This document shows, piece after piece, positions 16,210 through 24,161 of a stretch of 64,000 nucleotides of DNA; position 1 is the first letter of the stretch; each line of letters starts with the position of its first letter. Position numbers and translations under genes: made by a program. The notes beneath the pieces were generated by a model, which saw only the letters and a program-made list of their open reading frames with translations, did not search any database and was not told where the DNA came from. Source of the DNA: an uncultured Clostridia bacterium (GTDB taxonomy: Bacteria > Bacillota > Clostridia > Christensenellales > Pumilibacteraceae); contig CALVYT010000019.1 in the NCBI GenBank assembly GCA_944372345.1, positions 1 through 64,000 of the forward strand, given 5' to 3'.

Positions 16210-16510
16210 GGCTCTTTCCTCCCGACGGACGAAAACGACGCGCCGCCCGAAAGGCGCGCGTCGCGTGAAAACGAATATCAAAACGGCAATATGCCGCTGC
16301 GTTCTCCGGAGTCTATATAGCAAATACTTACTTTTACTACTCTTATTGGATCGTTTCACCCGGCTGCTCGCCGTCGGTATCGGGTCGTTACGCCCGAGGT
16401 ACAATAAGTTTTATCGGCAGTGGACCCGGCTGTCCGTATGGCCTTTAACCCCGGCGGGGCGGTCCGTAGTTATTTGCATGGATACTCTGTCGAACTCATA
16501 TCACATGGTA
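16210..16510 (-). promoter_or_regulatory. Structured speD leader with attenuator-like terminator
   Basis: The transcript from the promoter at 16516-16544 would have about 300 nt before the TTG start. It contains several short hairpins, for example TCGGG/CCCGA and GGAC/GTCC, and two terminator-like elements. CGGCA-TAT-TGCCG followed by TTTTG lies at 16281-16296. A 10-bp GC-rich stem with one bulge at 16237-16262 is followed by GTTTTC immediately before the speD ribosome binding site. Two tiny frames (9 and 22 codons) open near its 5' end. A terminator directly upstream of the first gene suggests control by attenuation or by a ligand-binding RNA. I could not match it to SAM, cobalamin, TPP, glycine, lysine or guanidine riboswitches. 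Confidence 0.6.
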
Positions 16511-16515
16511 ATGTT

Positions 16516-16544
16516 ATTTTACCCCGCCCGCGCCGATATGTCAA
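16516..16544 (-). promoter_or_regulatory. Promoter of the polyamine cluster
   Basis: On the - strand TTGACA (16539-16544), a 17-nt spacer and TAAAAT (16516-16521), a near-consensus SigA promoter. It is divergent from the promoter at 16655-16682. Confidence 0.85.
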
Positions 16545-16654
16545 GGGTTTTGCGGTCAAAAAAAATTTTCTTCCGTCTTCGTATCGTTTCAGTGTATTTT
16601 TACGGCATTAAATAACACAATAAAAACAAGCGGATTGTTTCACCTTTATTTTAA

Positions 16655-16682
16655 TTGACTTTTCACGCCCGGTGTGTAAAAT
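16655..16682 (+). promoter_or_regulatory. Promoter of the beta-helix lipoprotein gene
   Basis: TTGACT (16655-16660), a 16-nt spacer and TAAAAT (16677-16682). AAGGAG follows before ATG 16716. Confidence 0.75.
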
Positions 16683-16715
16683 ACGGCTCATAACGTGAAA
16701 ATAAGGAGTATATGT

Positions 16716-17765
16716 ATGAAAACGAAATTTCGTTTTGCAAAGATCGTTGCCGTGCTCGCGGCGGCGGCAGCCGTGCTCGCGGCTTGCTTCGCATTCGCCG
16801 CATGCGGCGACGAACCGACGGTGGAAACGATAAGTTTGAACGTTGATTCCGTGAAACTCGCCGAAGGCGGTTCTTACGATCTGTCGGTTGTAATGACCGT
16901 ATCCGGTGTTGACGAACCCGTATCCGGCATTGACGAAGACGCGGATATTACCGTGACGTGGACGACCGGCAACGATAAGGTAGCGACGGTAGACGGCGGC
17001 AAGGTGACTGCTGTCGGCGAAGGCAGTACGACCGTGACCGCGACCGCGGACGGAAAGAGCGCGACCTGCACCGTTACGGTATACGCTTCCGAGGATACTG
17101 TCGATACGTTCGACGATCTTGTTTCCGCGGTCGGCGCGGCTTCGGAGGGCGACACCGTAGTCATCGGCGCGGATATGACGATGACGGAAACGGTCGTTCT
17201 CGATAAAGCTGTCACGGTGACGTCCGTGACCGGCGTAAAGCTCTCCGTGAGCGGCTCCGTCGCGGTGTTCGATATGACGAGCGGCGGCGCGACGATAGAC
17301 GGGATCGAGATAGAAAAGACGGATAAGACGAATGTAGGCGGACTCGTGAAAATGGGCGAGGGCGCAACGATGAACGGCTGCACGATAACGGGCAGATACG
17401 CCGACGGCGACAGCGAGGTCGTCAGAGGCTTCACGCAGATTGCAGGCTCGTCGATAACGGTGACGAACAACACGTTCATCGAGCTCCGTCAGCCCGGTTA
17501 CGTAGAGGGCAATGGCACGATAAGCGGCAACTACGCGGCAGGCACGCGCGGTTTCGTCGTGACGGAGAACTCCGAAGTTACGATAGAGAACAATTCGTTC
17601 GGGGAGAACGCCGTCGACATCGCGATAATCGACAACGGAGAGGTCGAAGATAACTTTGTCGGCAAGACCGCCGAACTTTCCGCGGCGAACAATAACTGCT
17701 ACGTTGAAAACCAGCCGTCCGGCGAGTATTGCGACGACGGAAAGACGGTCAACGATATAGCGTAA
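16716..17765 (+). CDS. Secreted lipoprotein with Ig-like (BIG2) domain and right-handed beta-helix
   Basis: The 349-residue protein has a signal peptide with a lipobox (FAFAACG, Cys near residue 30), so it should be tethered to the outer face of the membrane. Residues about 35-118 read as a bacterial Ig-like group 2 domain: TISLNVDSVKLAEGGSYDLS at the start and VTAVGEGSTTVTATADGKSA at the end. Residues about 125-330 contain repeated short strands with stacked Asn, Thr and Val (DGIEIEKTD, NGCTITGRY, VTNNTFIEL, IENNSFGEN), the pattern of a right-handed parallel beta-helix. Such helices bind or cleave polysaccharides, but no catalytic set is visible here. ATG 16716 follows AAGGAG; the frame upstream is not needed. 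It is a single-gene unit with its own promoter and terminator. Confidence 0.75.
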   Translation: MKTKFRFAKIVAVLAAAAAVLAACFAFAACGDEPTVETISLNVDSVKLAEGGSYDLSVVMTVSGVDEPVSGIDEDADITVTWTTGNDKVATVDGGKVTAVGEGSTTVTATADGKSATCTVTVYASEDTVDTFDDLVSAVGAASEGDTVVIGADMTMTETVVLDKAVTVTSVTGVKLSVSGSVAVFDMTSGGATIDGIEIEKTDKTNVGGLVKMGEGATMNGCTITGRYADGDSEVVRGFTQIAGSSITVTNNTFIELRQPGYVEGNGTISGNYAAGTRGFVVTENSEVTIENNSFGENAVDIAIIDNGEVEDNFVGKTAELSAANNNCYVENQPSGEYCDDGKTVNDIA

Positions 17766-17795
17766 GATCGGGCGACGGGACTGTGCGGATCGCAG

Positions 17796-17828
17796 GCGCG
17801 GCTTCGGAAACGGAGCCGCGCTTTTTTC
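17796..17828 (+). terminator. Terminator of the beta-helix lipoprotein gene
   Basis: GCGCGGCT (17796-17803) pairs with AGCCGCGC (17814-17821), extended by two more pairs, followed by TTTTTT. Confidence 0.9.
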
Positions 17829-17850
17829 GCGTCCGGACCGCGACGGCGTA

Positions 17851-17879
17851 TTGACAAATTCCCGCTTTTATGCTAAACT
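17851..17879 (+). promoter_or_regulatory. Promoter of the MscS-like gene
   Basis: TTGACA (17851-17856), a 17-nt spacer and TAAACT (17874-17879). Confidence 0.75.
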
Positions 17880-17909
17880 TTAAGCGTTATATACGGGAGG
17901 TGCGAAGTG

Positions 17910-19046
17910 ATGCAGAAGGTATCCGCGTTTGCCGCCGCGGCGGATGCGGGAACGACGGAAAATACGTCGCAGAAATGGGACTGGAATTCGTTCTGGAGCA
18001 CGGTTTTTAATTGGCTGACAACGCACGGTTTGCAGCTGCTTATAGGGCTGGTCGTACTGTTCGTGTGTTTTATCGTGATCAATATCGTGGCGCGGGTCGT
18101 GAGAAACGCGATGATAAAGCGCAACCGCGACAAGACGGTGACGAGCGTCGTATATCAGCTGATCAAGAAAGGGCTGAAAATCGTGCTCGTCATACTGTTC
18201 CTCGGCTACGTCGGGATAGACACGGCGGGGATAGGCGCGATCATCGGCGCGGTGGGCGTGGCGATAGGTCTTGCCGCGCAGGGCGCGCTGTCCAACTTCG
18301 CGGGCGGTATGATAATCCTCGTAATGCGCCCGTTCAAGGTGGGTGACTACGTGGAAACGGACGGTGAAAAGGGCACGGTGGAGGATATACATATGTTCTA
18401 CACCTATATCGTCACCGACAACAACCAGGTCGTGATGATCCCCAACGGCGAGATAACGAGCGGCGCGATAGTCAACTATTCGATGAAGGAAACGCGTCGG
18501 CTCGACCTGAAATTCTCCATAGCCTACAACGAGGACTTCGAGTACGCCGAGGACGTGCTGTTCGAGATATGCGAAAAACACGAAAAGGTGCTCAAAGACC
18601 CCGCTCCGTTCGTGCGCATAGATTCGCACGGCGACAGCTCGATCGTGCTGCTGCTGCGCGTCTGGACAAAGACGGCGGACTATTGGGAGGTCAATTTCGA
18701 CCTGCTCGAAGAGGTAAAGCGCCGTTTCGACGAAGAGGGCATAGAGATACCTTATCCGCAGCTGGACGTTCATACGCCCGAGCCGCAGCCGCTGCGCACC
18801 CGTCCGAAAACGGATACGCGCAAGCGCAGGCTTAAAGCTCGGCAGCCTAAGGCGGCGGAGCTCCCCGCCGTCGAAATGCCCGAAAAGGCGGCGCAGCGCG
18901 AGGAGCGGAAAGAGCGCAGGGCGCGGGCGAAAGAGCGGCGGGAGAAGAAGCTGCGCGGCGAGCCGACGGAAGAGGAAAAGCTCGCTGCCGAGATAAAGGA
19001 GATCGACGAACGCCGCGCTACGGAACTCAGCGACGGGGAAAAGTGA
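17910..19046 (+). CDS. MscS-family small-conductance mechanosensitive channel
   Basis: MscS channels open under membrane tension and release solutes during hypo-osmotic shock. The 378-residue protein has hydrophobic helices near residues 40-65 and 85-105 and the pore-lining TM3 with alternating Gly/Ala (IGAIIGAVGVAIGLAAQGAL), followed directly by LSNFAGGMIILVMRPFKVGDYVE, the family signature leading into the beta domain with MIPNGEITSGAIVNYS. The vestibule domain runs to about residue 285. The last 90 residues form a highly charged Lys/Arg/Glu tail that is not part of the conserved fold and may be a coiled coil. GGGAGG precedes the start; GTG 17907 is an alternative to ATG 17910. Confidence 0.93.
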   Translation: MQKVSAFAAAADAGTTENTSQKWDWNSFWSTVFNWLTTHGLQLLIGLVVLFVCFIVINIVARVVRNAMIKRNRDKTVTSVVYQLIKKGLKIVLVILFLGYVGIDTAGIGAIIGAVGVAIGLAAQGALSNFAGGMIILVMRPFKVGDYVETDGEKGTVEDIHMFYTYIVTDNNQVVMIPNGEITSGAIVNYSMKETRRLDLKFSIAYNEDFEYAEDVLFEICEKHEKVLKDPAPFVRIDSHGDSSIVLLLRVWTKTADYWEVNFDLLEEVKRRFDEEGIEIPYPQLDVHTPEPQPLRTRPKTDTRKRRLKARQPKAAELPAVEMPEKAAQREERKERRARAKERREKKLRGEPTEEEKLAAEIKEIDERRATELSDGEK

Positions 19047-19070
19047 GGCTTTTCGGGAATAAGTATTACG

Positions 19071-19102
19071 GGGCTTTGCGCTTTTAAGCAAAGCCCTTTT
19101 TG
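19071..19102 (+). terminator. Terminator of the MscS-like gene
   Basis: GGGCTTTGC (19071-19079) pairs with GCAAAGCCC (19088-19096), followed by TTTTT. Confidence 0.9.
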
Positions 19103-19164
19103 CTTCCGCCGCCGCAGCCCGCGCCGCGCGCAAAAAATACACTACATTCCGAAAAGGAGGAAAT

Positions 19165-20466
19165 GTGAAAGCAAGAAGCAAAAAAGTCGGCGTCTTCGGT
19201 ATCGTCGCGATCGTTTTACTGATAGCGATAATACTCGTAGTCGACATTCTGTGCGGAACTTACGCGTCGCTGATCACCCTGTATTTCAGGGGCGCAACGT
19301 GGAGACGAACTATTCCGTCTCCCGGGCGGACGCGTATAAGGCTTCGGGGGACTTTACAGTCAAGGAAGCCGCGGAGGGACTCGTCATGCTCAAAAACGAC
19401 GACGACGGCGTTCTTCCTCTCGAGGACGTTTCCAAAGTCAATCTGTTCGGTATGCTCACCGCGAAGCAGATCTTTATGGGAACGGGCAGCGCCGGCGGAT
19501 TCAACCGGGATGACGACAGCTTCCTCTACCTCGACGCGGCGTTCAAGGAGGCGAACATCGAGGTCAATCCCGATCTGTGGAACTTCTATAAGGAGCAGGA
19601 AGGCAACGCGTCGGGCACCGCGGGCAGCGTGACGGACATGCAGGGCTCGACGCACTCGATCATCGAACTTCCGCTTGACGCGGATGGTTACGGCGAGGTG
19701 CTCGAAGGCGCGAAAGACTACTCCGACACCGCAATAGTCGTCGTCGGACGCGCGGGCGGCGAAGGCAGCGACGCCGTTATGGAGATGAACCCTTACCAGG
19801 CGTCCGGGCGCGGCGGCATGACGCAGTATAACGTCGGCGGCGACGAGCGGTTTGCAGGACAAGGGCGTCGCGGTGTATTCCAAGCACTACGCCGTCAACG
19901 ACCAGGAGACCAACCGCAGCTCCGTCCACACCCGGGCGAGCGAGCAGGCGATGCGCGAGATACCTCTCCGCGTCTATGAGATCCTCTGCAAAGAGGCTGC
20001 CGTTTCGGGCAGCGAGGTGCTCTCGGGCAACACCGGCTTTATGACGGGTATGAACTTCATCGGCACGTCGCACACGACCTCGCACTACTCTCTCTGCACC
20101 GCGCTCCCTCGCGGCGAGTGGGGCTTTACGGGCAGGATAGTCACCGACGCCGAATCGTATAACAACACGATGTCCTGCGCGGTCCGCGCGGGCACGGATA
20201 TGATACTGACGCCCAATGCGCGCACGTTCGACGACATTGAAGGTATGGACAACTCGAAAGGCTACGGACTCGACAAGATCCGGGAAGCCGCGAAGCACCG
20301 GCTGTTCGTGTTCGTCAATACCGCGGGTATCTCGGTGGACAGCGGTCTCAGCTACGCCTGGGTCGCTCTGCCCGTCGTGATCTCCGTCGTGCCGGCTCTC
20401 GGCGCGGTCGCGATATTCGTATTCATGGTGTTCCCGGCGTTCTTCGTCAAGAAGAAGGAAGCGTAA
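19165..20466 (+). pseudogene. Decayed, internally deleted domain-permuted GH3 glycosidase
   Basis: Pieces of one protein lie in three frames. From 19165 the first frame gives an N-terminal membrane helix. Near 19290 the reading shifts to another frame giving YKASGDFTVKEAAEGLVMLK and a GH3 C-domain stretch up to about 19800. At about 19850 it shifts again to give VAVYSKHYAVNDQETN, PRGEWGFTGRIVTDAESYN and a C-terminal membrane helix with a KKKEA end. The order (C-domain first, then the catalytic barrel, helix at each end) matches the intact GH3 at 40210. The fibronectin-like part and the first half of the barrel, roughly 1.5 kb, are missing. AGGAGG precedes ATG 19165. Two frameshifts plus the deletion make it a pseudogene. 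Confidence 0.85.
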
Positions 20467-20532
20467 GGGATCAGACAACGGCGCGCGGCTGCGTCCCGCG
20501 CGAAAAGTAAACCCATTCATTCGGCAAAAAGA

Positions 20533-20566
20533 CCGCCGCGCCTTTCGGCGCGGCGGAGCTTTTTTT
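20533..20566 (+). terminator. Terminator after the GH3 pseudogene
   Basis: CCGCCGCGCC (20533-20542), TTTC loop, GGCGCGGCGG (20547-20556), then AGCTTTTTTT. Confidence 0.9.
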
Positions 20567-20591
20567 ATCATATGAATTTACGGGATTACTA

Positions 20592-20620
20592 TTGCAAATT
20601 ATTGCCGACAATGTTATAAT
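20592..20620 (+). promoter_or_regulatory. Promoter of the KilA-N/GmrSD cassette
   Basis: TTGCAA (20592-20597), a 17-nt spacer and TATAAT (20615-20620). It starts the AT-rich cassette. Confidence 0.75.
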
Positions 20621-20672
20621 ATCAATACAGACTTAATTTTTAAATATATATACGGCACGGAAGGAAACGAGT

Positions 20673-21497
20673 ATGGCAAAAAATGAGTTTATTGTAAACG
20701 GCATAGATGTCAGGTTACGGAAAATCGATAAAGACGATTACATATCATTGACTGATTTAGCGCGCTATGCAAATGCATCGGAACCCAAAGTGCCGATCGC
20801 GACATGGATGCGGAGCAAAGATGTCATATCATATCTCGGGCTTTGGGAAAAACTGCATAATCCGAATTTCAAAGGGCACGAATTCGAGGCCTTTGAGAGT
20901 GCCGCAGGCAGACATAGCTTTTACCTGTCGCCGCAAAAATGGATTGAAAAGACCAATGCGATCGGGATGATCTCAAGACCCGGGAACAACGGCGGCACCT
21001 ATGCTCATAGGGATATTGCGTTTGAGTTTGCGAGTTGGCTGAGTCCGGAATTCAAATTATATCTTGTGATGGAATTCCAGCGGCTGAAATCGCGGGAACA
21101 GCAAGCGTTTGAATGGTCGGCTAAACGCGAGCTTGCAAAAGTCAATTACCGCATACATACCGACGCTATAAAAGAAAACATCGTGCCGATGTTGACCGAA
21201 GAACAGTTGAAATATGTTTATGCCGATGAAGCGGATCTGCTGAATGTAGCGCTATTCGGCAAAACGGCGGCGCAATGGCGCAAACAGAATCCGGCACTTA
21301 AAGGTAATATCCGTGATTATGCAAATGTAGAGCAGTTGCTCGTGCTTGCTAATATGGAGAGTTATAATGCTATTCTTATAGAACAGAATATGCCGCAAAG
21401 CGAACGTATCAAACAACTCAATATTATGGCGGTGTCGCAGCTTCGGGTGCTGCAACAAAGCAATTCGAAACTGCTTGAAAGAGGACGAAAAGATTAA
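20673..21497 (+). CDS. KilA-N domain DNA-binding protein
   Basis: The 274-residue protein has a KilA-N-type domain over residues about 1-140: DYISLTDLARYAN at 22-34, the WMRSKDVISYLGLWE helix, a GRHSFYLSPQKWIEKTNAIG stretch and GGTYAHRDIAFEFASWLSPEF at 108-127. KilA-N domains bind DNA and occur in phages, large DNA viruses and defence or mobile loci. The C-terminal half is helical with Gln/Asn/Glu-rich content and no known domain. ATG 20673 is preceded by AAGGA. It lies 46 nt before the GmrSD-like gene, and both are AT-rich and share an MAKN start, so they form one acquired two-gene unit. Its likely role is to regulate the cassette or to target DNA; this is inference. Confidence 0.8.
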   Translation: MAKNEFIVNGIDVRLRKIDKDDYISLTDLARYANASEPKVPIATWMRSKDVISYLGLWEKLHNPNFKGHEFEAFESAAGRHSFYLSPQKWIEKTNAIGMISRPGNNGGTYAHRDIAFEFASWLSPEFKLYLVMEFQRLKSREQQAFEWSAKRELAKVNYRIHTDAIKENIVPMLTEEQLKYVYADEADLLNVALFGKTAAQWRKQNPALKGNIRDYANVEQLLVLANMESYNAILIEQNMPQSERIKQLNIMAVSQLRVLQQSNSKLLERGRKD

Positions 21498-21543
21498 ATT
21501 TGTTTATATGAATATCGAAACGATCAAATCATAGGAGTTATAT

Positions 21544-23391
21544 ATGGCAAAAAATATCGAACCAAAGCTGAAAAAGATAGGCGATTATCTTAAACTCGAC
21601 GGTAATGCCGTATTTGTGATCCCGGAATACCAGCGGGCGTATTCGTGGGGAATAGACAGGTGTGATAAGCTGTGGCAGGATATTCTCGATTTCGCGGAAA
21701 GTGAAAGCCGCGACAGATATTTTTTCGGGACTATAATAATCAACTGCCAGGATAATGATGAAAAACTCGGATTGATAGACGGACAGCAGCGCACAACGAC
21801 GTTTTTGCTTTTATTGAAAGCGTTTTTGGTTAAAATAAATACGGCGCTCGGACATATGCGCTGCGATGAAGATTCGGCTGGACTTTATCGCGGTTTGCAG
21901 GAACGCAGACGTCGCATTATGGGCATACTCTATAAAGCAGAAACGGAGGATGTTTCCGACAAGCCCGATCGGGAAACAGATGCCGATATATGCAGTCGCT
22001 CGATCGTACTTGAAAACTATTCGATCAACGAGCGATATAGATCGGAACTTGCCGTTATACTTCAAGCGGTGGATCTCGAAACGGCGGAAACGAAAGTCAT
22101 ACATTTCAAGTACAAGCAAAAAGATAACAGATATACGAATTTTTTCCGCAACTATAAATTTTTCTTTGAAAAAATCGACGAATTACAGTTGGATCGTCTG
22201 AATAGAGTTGCGAAAGCTGTGATCGATGATTGTGAAGTCATAGAGATCAAAAGCTGGCAGGTCGAACAAGCTATAACAATGTTTAATTCTCTTAATTCCG
22301 ACGGTCTGCCTCTTTATGATTCGGATATTATTTCAGCAAAACTTTATGCGGAAGCCGAAAAATGCGGCGAAGCGGAGACTTTTGCCGGTTTATGGAAAAA
22401 GCTCAACGAATTGTTGAATAACGAAAACATTGCCAACGTGGTCGATCTCAATTCAATATTGATGCAGTATATGTATTATATACGAGCGATCAACGGAGAA
22501 ACGGTCAGCGACGGCGGTTCTGTCAATGTTACAACTCCCGGTTTGCGCAGATATTTTACCGAGATAAACAAAAAACCATTGGCTGATCCCGTGTCAACGT
22601 GCGAGGCGCTCATAAATCTTGTGAAAATTTGGGATAAGGTTTCAAACGACCCGGTGGCGAAAATCCTTTTTAAGTTCAATGAAAATTCAAAATTGTTTTT
22701 GGCAAGTTATTTTCAAAGGTTCGATGTGAATTCGTTGCCCGAAGATGATATCACCGCAGTACTTTTGTGTATGCTGAGGTTGTTCGCCGTTCTCGAACTC
22801 GTGGATGTCGGATATTCAAGCAAAAATTTCAAAATGTTTCTTTTCTGCGAACAGGTCAAACTTACCGATATAAACATACCGGCAGAGGAAATAAAACGTG
22901 ACTTTGATAAACACATCAGGAATTGCTGGAACGAAAACGATATAACGGTATCATTACAAGATTACAGCGGGAATGCGCTGGTATATCTTAACGAATATTT
23001 GTTTGCCTGCGAAATCGGCGAACGGCTTGATATCGGGAATAAATACGATGTGGAACATATTATGCCCAACAGCGGGCGTAATCTTCAAGAGATCAAAAAC
23101 GATGCCGGGATACTCAATGATGAAGAATTTGCCGCGACTGTCAATAAACTCGGGAATAAGATCCTGCTTGAAGAAAAAATAAACCGCGCAATAGGGAACG
23201 AGTGGTTCAGGACGAAGGTATCGACAAAACTTGAAAGCAAGACCGGTTATATTGACAGCAGGTTTCCCATCGCCCGCGCTCTTGTTAAAAAGTACTTGTC
23301 CGCTTCAAAACCGTTCTGGAAGAGATCCGATATAGAATCGGCAACGAATAAGGCAAGCGAAAGGATCGTTAAGTTTATTTTTGAAGGATAG
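21544..23391 (+). CDS. DUF262/DUF1524 (GmrSD-like) type IV restriction protein
   Basis: GmrSD-type proteins cut DNA carrying modified (for example glucosylated) cytosines; DUF262 has an NTP-using ParB-like site and DUF1524 is an HNH-type nuclease. In this 615-residue chain the DUF262 motifs are IPEYQRAYSW at 26-35, YFFGTIII at 59-66 and IDGQQR at 78-83. The nuclease part has YDVEHIMPN at 501-509 (His505) and LGNKILL from 536. Both domains are in one polypeptide, as in fused GmrSD. AGGAG precedes ATG 21544. The strong fall in GC content, rare-codon use and flanking repeats (23420-23536) mark recent gain. The KilA-N neighbour is not a usual partner. Substrate specificity is unknown. Confidence 0.88.
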   Translation: MAKNIEPKLKKIGDYLKLDGNAVFVIPEYQRAYSWGIDRCDKLWQDILDFAESESRDRYFFGTIIINCQDNDEKLGLIDGQQRTTTFLLLLKAFLVKINTALGHMRCDEDSAGLYRGLQERRRRIMGILYKAETEDVSDKPDRETDADICSRSIVLENYSINERYRSELAVILQAVDLETAETKVIHFKYKQKDNRYTNFFRNYKFFFEKIDELQLDRLNRVAKAVIDDCEVIEIKSWQVEQAITMFNSLNSDGLPLYDSDIISAKLYAEAEKCGEAETFAGLWKKLNELLNNENIANVVDLNSILMQYMYYIRAINGETVSDGGSVNVTTPGLRRYFTEINKKPLADPVSTCEALINLVKIWDKVSNDPVAKILFKFNENSKLFLASYFQRFDVNSLPEDDITAVLLCMLRLFAVLELVDVGYSSKNFKMFLFCEQVKLTDINIPAEEIKRDFDKHIRNCWNENDITVSLQDYSGNALVYLNEYLFACEIGERLDIGNKYDVEHIMPNSGRNLQEIKNDAGILNDEEFAATVNKLGNKILLEEKINRAIGNEWFRTKVSTKLESKTGYIDSRFPIARALVKKYLSASKPFWKRSDIESATNKASERIVKFIFEG

Positions 23392-23419
23392 CCGTCGGCG
23401 GATGCGACAAACGCACGAT

Positions 23420-23465
23420 GGGATACAAAATGCAGAATGCTTCGGCATTCTGCATTTTGTATCCC
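23420..23465. repeat. Perfect 21-bp inverted repeat with TTCG loop
   Basis: Arms 23420-23440 and 23445-23465 are exact complements around TTCG. There is no T tract on either side, so it is not a classical terminator, although it could still end the cassette transcript. It starts 28 nt after the stop of the restriction gene, next to the tandem repeats. Confidence 0.85.
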
Positions 23466-23467
23466 GC

Positions 23468-23536
23468 TTGCCGAAGAGATCTGCGGTATTTTAGCGAAAG
23501 GATCTGCGGTGATTTGCCGAAGAGATCTGCGGCGGG
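23468..23536. repeat. Three tandem 23-bp repeats (iteron-like)
   Basis: Units begin at 23468, 23491 and 23514. The first 19 bases of units 1 and 3 are identical (TTGCCGAAGAGATCTGCGG); unit 2 differs at a few positions (TTAGCGAAAGGATCTGCGG). The remaining four bases vary. The third unit ends 2 nt before the stop of the next, leftward gene. Confidence 0.85.
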
Positions 23537-23537
23537 G

Positions 23538-23984
23538 TCAGAGGAAGCGTTTCATTCGTTCGACGTTCGTTTGTTCGGCGCACAGCAGGCGGCAGGCGAG
23601 GTTGACGGCGTCGGAGTCGGCGTCGGGGTGCATACGGAGCTGCCGTATGGCGGAGACGATCCCGCGCGTAGAGCCGACGATCACCATTTCGGCGATATGC
23701 GACGGTGACTTGTCCGCTATCGATTTCAGTTCGACCATTGCCGCCGCGGCGGCTTCGGCGAGCGTGCCCGCATTGTCGCCGCTTTCGCCGCGCTGCTTTG
23801 CTTTGCGTTCCGCCGCGTCCGTTATGCGGCGGTATTCGCCGAGCTGCGCCGCGATCTCGTCCGCCATTCCGCGGTCCGCCGCGGCGAGTTTTTCCGCCAG
23901 CCGTTCGAGCGTCACCGTGCCCATACGGGCGTTTTTGTGCACGAAGGCGAGGAGTTCTTTCGTTTGTGTCGACGTATTTTCCAT
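23538..23984 (-). CDS. Small helical protein of unknown function
   Basis: The 148-residue protein is almost entirely helix-forming, rich in Ala, Glu, Lys and Met, with no membrane segment or signal peptide. It begins MENTSTQTKELLAFVHKNA and has a conserved-looking SPSHIAEMVIVGSTRGIV near residues 90-107. I do not recognise the family. There is no clear ribosome binding site before ATG 23984. Base composition is that of the host genome, not of the neighbouring AT-rich cassette, so the cassette ends between 23391 and 23538. It is a single-gene unit facing the cassette. Confidence 0.6.
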   Translation of the reverse strand: MENTSTQTKELLAFVHKNARMGTVTLERLAEKLAAADRGMADEIAAQLGEYRRITDAAERKAKQRGESGDNAGTLAEAAAAAMVELKSIADKSPSHIAEMVIVGSTRGIVSAIRQLRMHPDADSDAVNLACRLLCAEQTNVERMKRFL

Positions 23985-24161
23985 ATCGGTATTTTGCGCC
24001 GAGCGGCAACCGCGTATTCTCCGAGTGCGCGAAATGCTTTCAAATCGTTGCTTTTACGGAAAATTTAATGTATTATTATAAAGGTAGCGGTATAAATAAG
24101 AATATACCGCACTTGCCTCGGCGCAGTTCGGGGCGGCGCGGTCACGCGACGGAGAGTGTTA

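Noticed and set aside
16695..16715. Upstream ATG at 16695 for the beta-helix lipoprotein
   Set aside because: It would put extra charged residues before the signal peptide, and AAGGAG sits between it and the better ATG at 16716.
23468..23536. Tandem repeats as a CRISPR array
   Set aside because: Spacers would be only 4 nt, with three units and no cas genes.
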